A DNA stretch of 64,000 bases from Microcebus murinus (lineage: Eukaryota > Chordata > Mammalia > Primates > Cheirogaleidae). Made by a program: the position numbers and the translations under genes. This document shows positions 63,291-64,000 of the stretch, one piece after another. The stretch spans positions 12,138,501-12,202,500 of the forward strand of contig NC_134113.1 in the NCBI RefSeq assembly GCF_040939455.1, read 5' to 3'. The notes under the pieces were generated by a model. It did not search any database, was not told where the DNA came from, and saw only the letters and a program-made list of their open reading frames with translations. Numbering within the stretch: the first letter of the stretch is position 1; each line of letters opens with the position of its first letter.

Positions 63291-63789
63291 TTCTGAGAGA
63301 AGACTGAGTTTTCACATGGCCCCAGCCATGTGGGGCTGTGTGAGACACCTGGACGCCAGGTGACAGTGCCTCCGTGGGCTCCACCCCCCGCCCCCGCATC
63401 CTTCTTCCCTCCCCTCCCCCAGAGGAGGCCCGCGGGCAGCCGTGGGCACAGCGTCCCTCCCCTGCCCGGCTCTGCCCTCAGTCCTCCCCCGTGCCATCCC
63501 ACGCCATGAGGAGCGGACAGAGGTGAAGGCCCTGGGGACTTCAGCATCTGGCCCTGGAGGCCCAGACAGGTGGAGACTCAGCAGGGACGGCCACCAGCGC
63601 AGGGACCCGGATGCGAGTACTGCGACTGCTGTCCCAGCCACAGGGCCACTCTGGGGGCCACTGGGAGGCAGAAACCTCCCGGGGAAGAGGAGGTAGAGCG
63701 TCCTGGGGGAACAGTAACCACGGCAAGCAGCCACCCATCATGCCAATGGTGGCACCGCAGTCCTGTGAGGAGGGGACTGCCATCAACCC

Positions 63790-63925
63790 ACCTGACTGAT
63801 GGCGACTGGGACCCCGAAGCTCAGAGAGGTTAAGTCACCTGCCCCAGTTCACACAGCAGATGACTGATGGGCTGCAATTAGAACTGGGCTGTTCGGCTCC
63901 AAAGCCTGTGCTCTCACCTCCGTGA
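63790..63925 (-). repeat. MIR SINE
   Basis: 'gaagctcagagaggttaagtcacctgccccagttcacacagcagatgac' then 'attagaactgggctgttcggctccaaagcctgtgctct'. Confidence 0.9.
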
Positions 63926-64000
63926 AAACCCACCCCAGCCCAAGCTGAGTCCTCCTCTAAACAGTGACTGACTCAGCCAGGCCTCAGCTGGCGTCAGGCA

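Overview
This is vertebrate nuclear DNA from a primate, most likely a strepsirrhine (lemur-type) primate. Two Alu copies (39342-39689 and 62331-62668) carry the expanded 'TTAGTTGGCCAATTAATTT' linker and the 'GCCGTGG..TCA' right-arm variant that I associate with lemuriform Alu subfamilies. A piggyBac-type TTAA-flanked MITE at 20038-20280 fits the same lineage; from memory, recent piggyBac activity is known in mouse lemur. Genes are sparse, introns are large with GT/AG borders, and most of the rest is old mammalian repeats (MIR, L2, MLT1-type LTR, hAT MITEs).

Two protein-coding genes are supported, converging toward each other. Myoglobin (MB) is complete on the + strand: coding exons 5550-5644, 11976-12198 and 14346-14492, 154 codons plus stop, with a MEF2/CCAC-type muscle promoter at about 5303-5484 and a poly(A) signal at 15002-15007. 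RASD2 (Rhes, a striatum-enriched Ras-like GTPase) has both coding exons on the - strand: 60305-60035 and 56585-56056, 266 codons plus stop. Its long 3' UTR runs to a poly(A) signal at 54286-54281. Its noncoding first exon and promoter were not found and probably lie beyond base 64000. The adjacency matches the human chromosome 22q12.3 neighbourhood, shown here in reverse orientation.

Layout: 1-5300 is MB upstream DNA with an Alu, a GGAT satellite and an RFX-type X-box. 5300-15025 is MB. 15025-54260 is a gene-poor intergenic interval with a CpG island at 18207-18780, the piggyBac MITE, a candidate retroviral LTR at 28289-29015, an MLT1 LTR, several minisatellites and several repeat-free AT-rich blocks that may be conserved enhancers. 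A 1.2-kb G-rich VNTR (52030-53215) lies about 1 kb past the RASD2 poly(A) site. 54260-64000 is RASD2 and its 5' intron.

The two genes do not form a pathway: one stores oxygen in muscle, the other signals in neurons. I see no operon, CRISPR array or unknown multi-gene system. The unusual content is structural: the quadruplex-forming VNTR, the MITE, a tailless Alu insertion, and the unexplained CpG island and AT-rich blocks. Repeat boundaries were judged by eye and are approximate.
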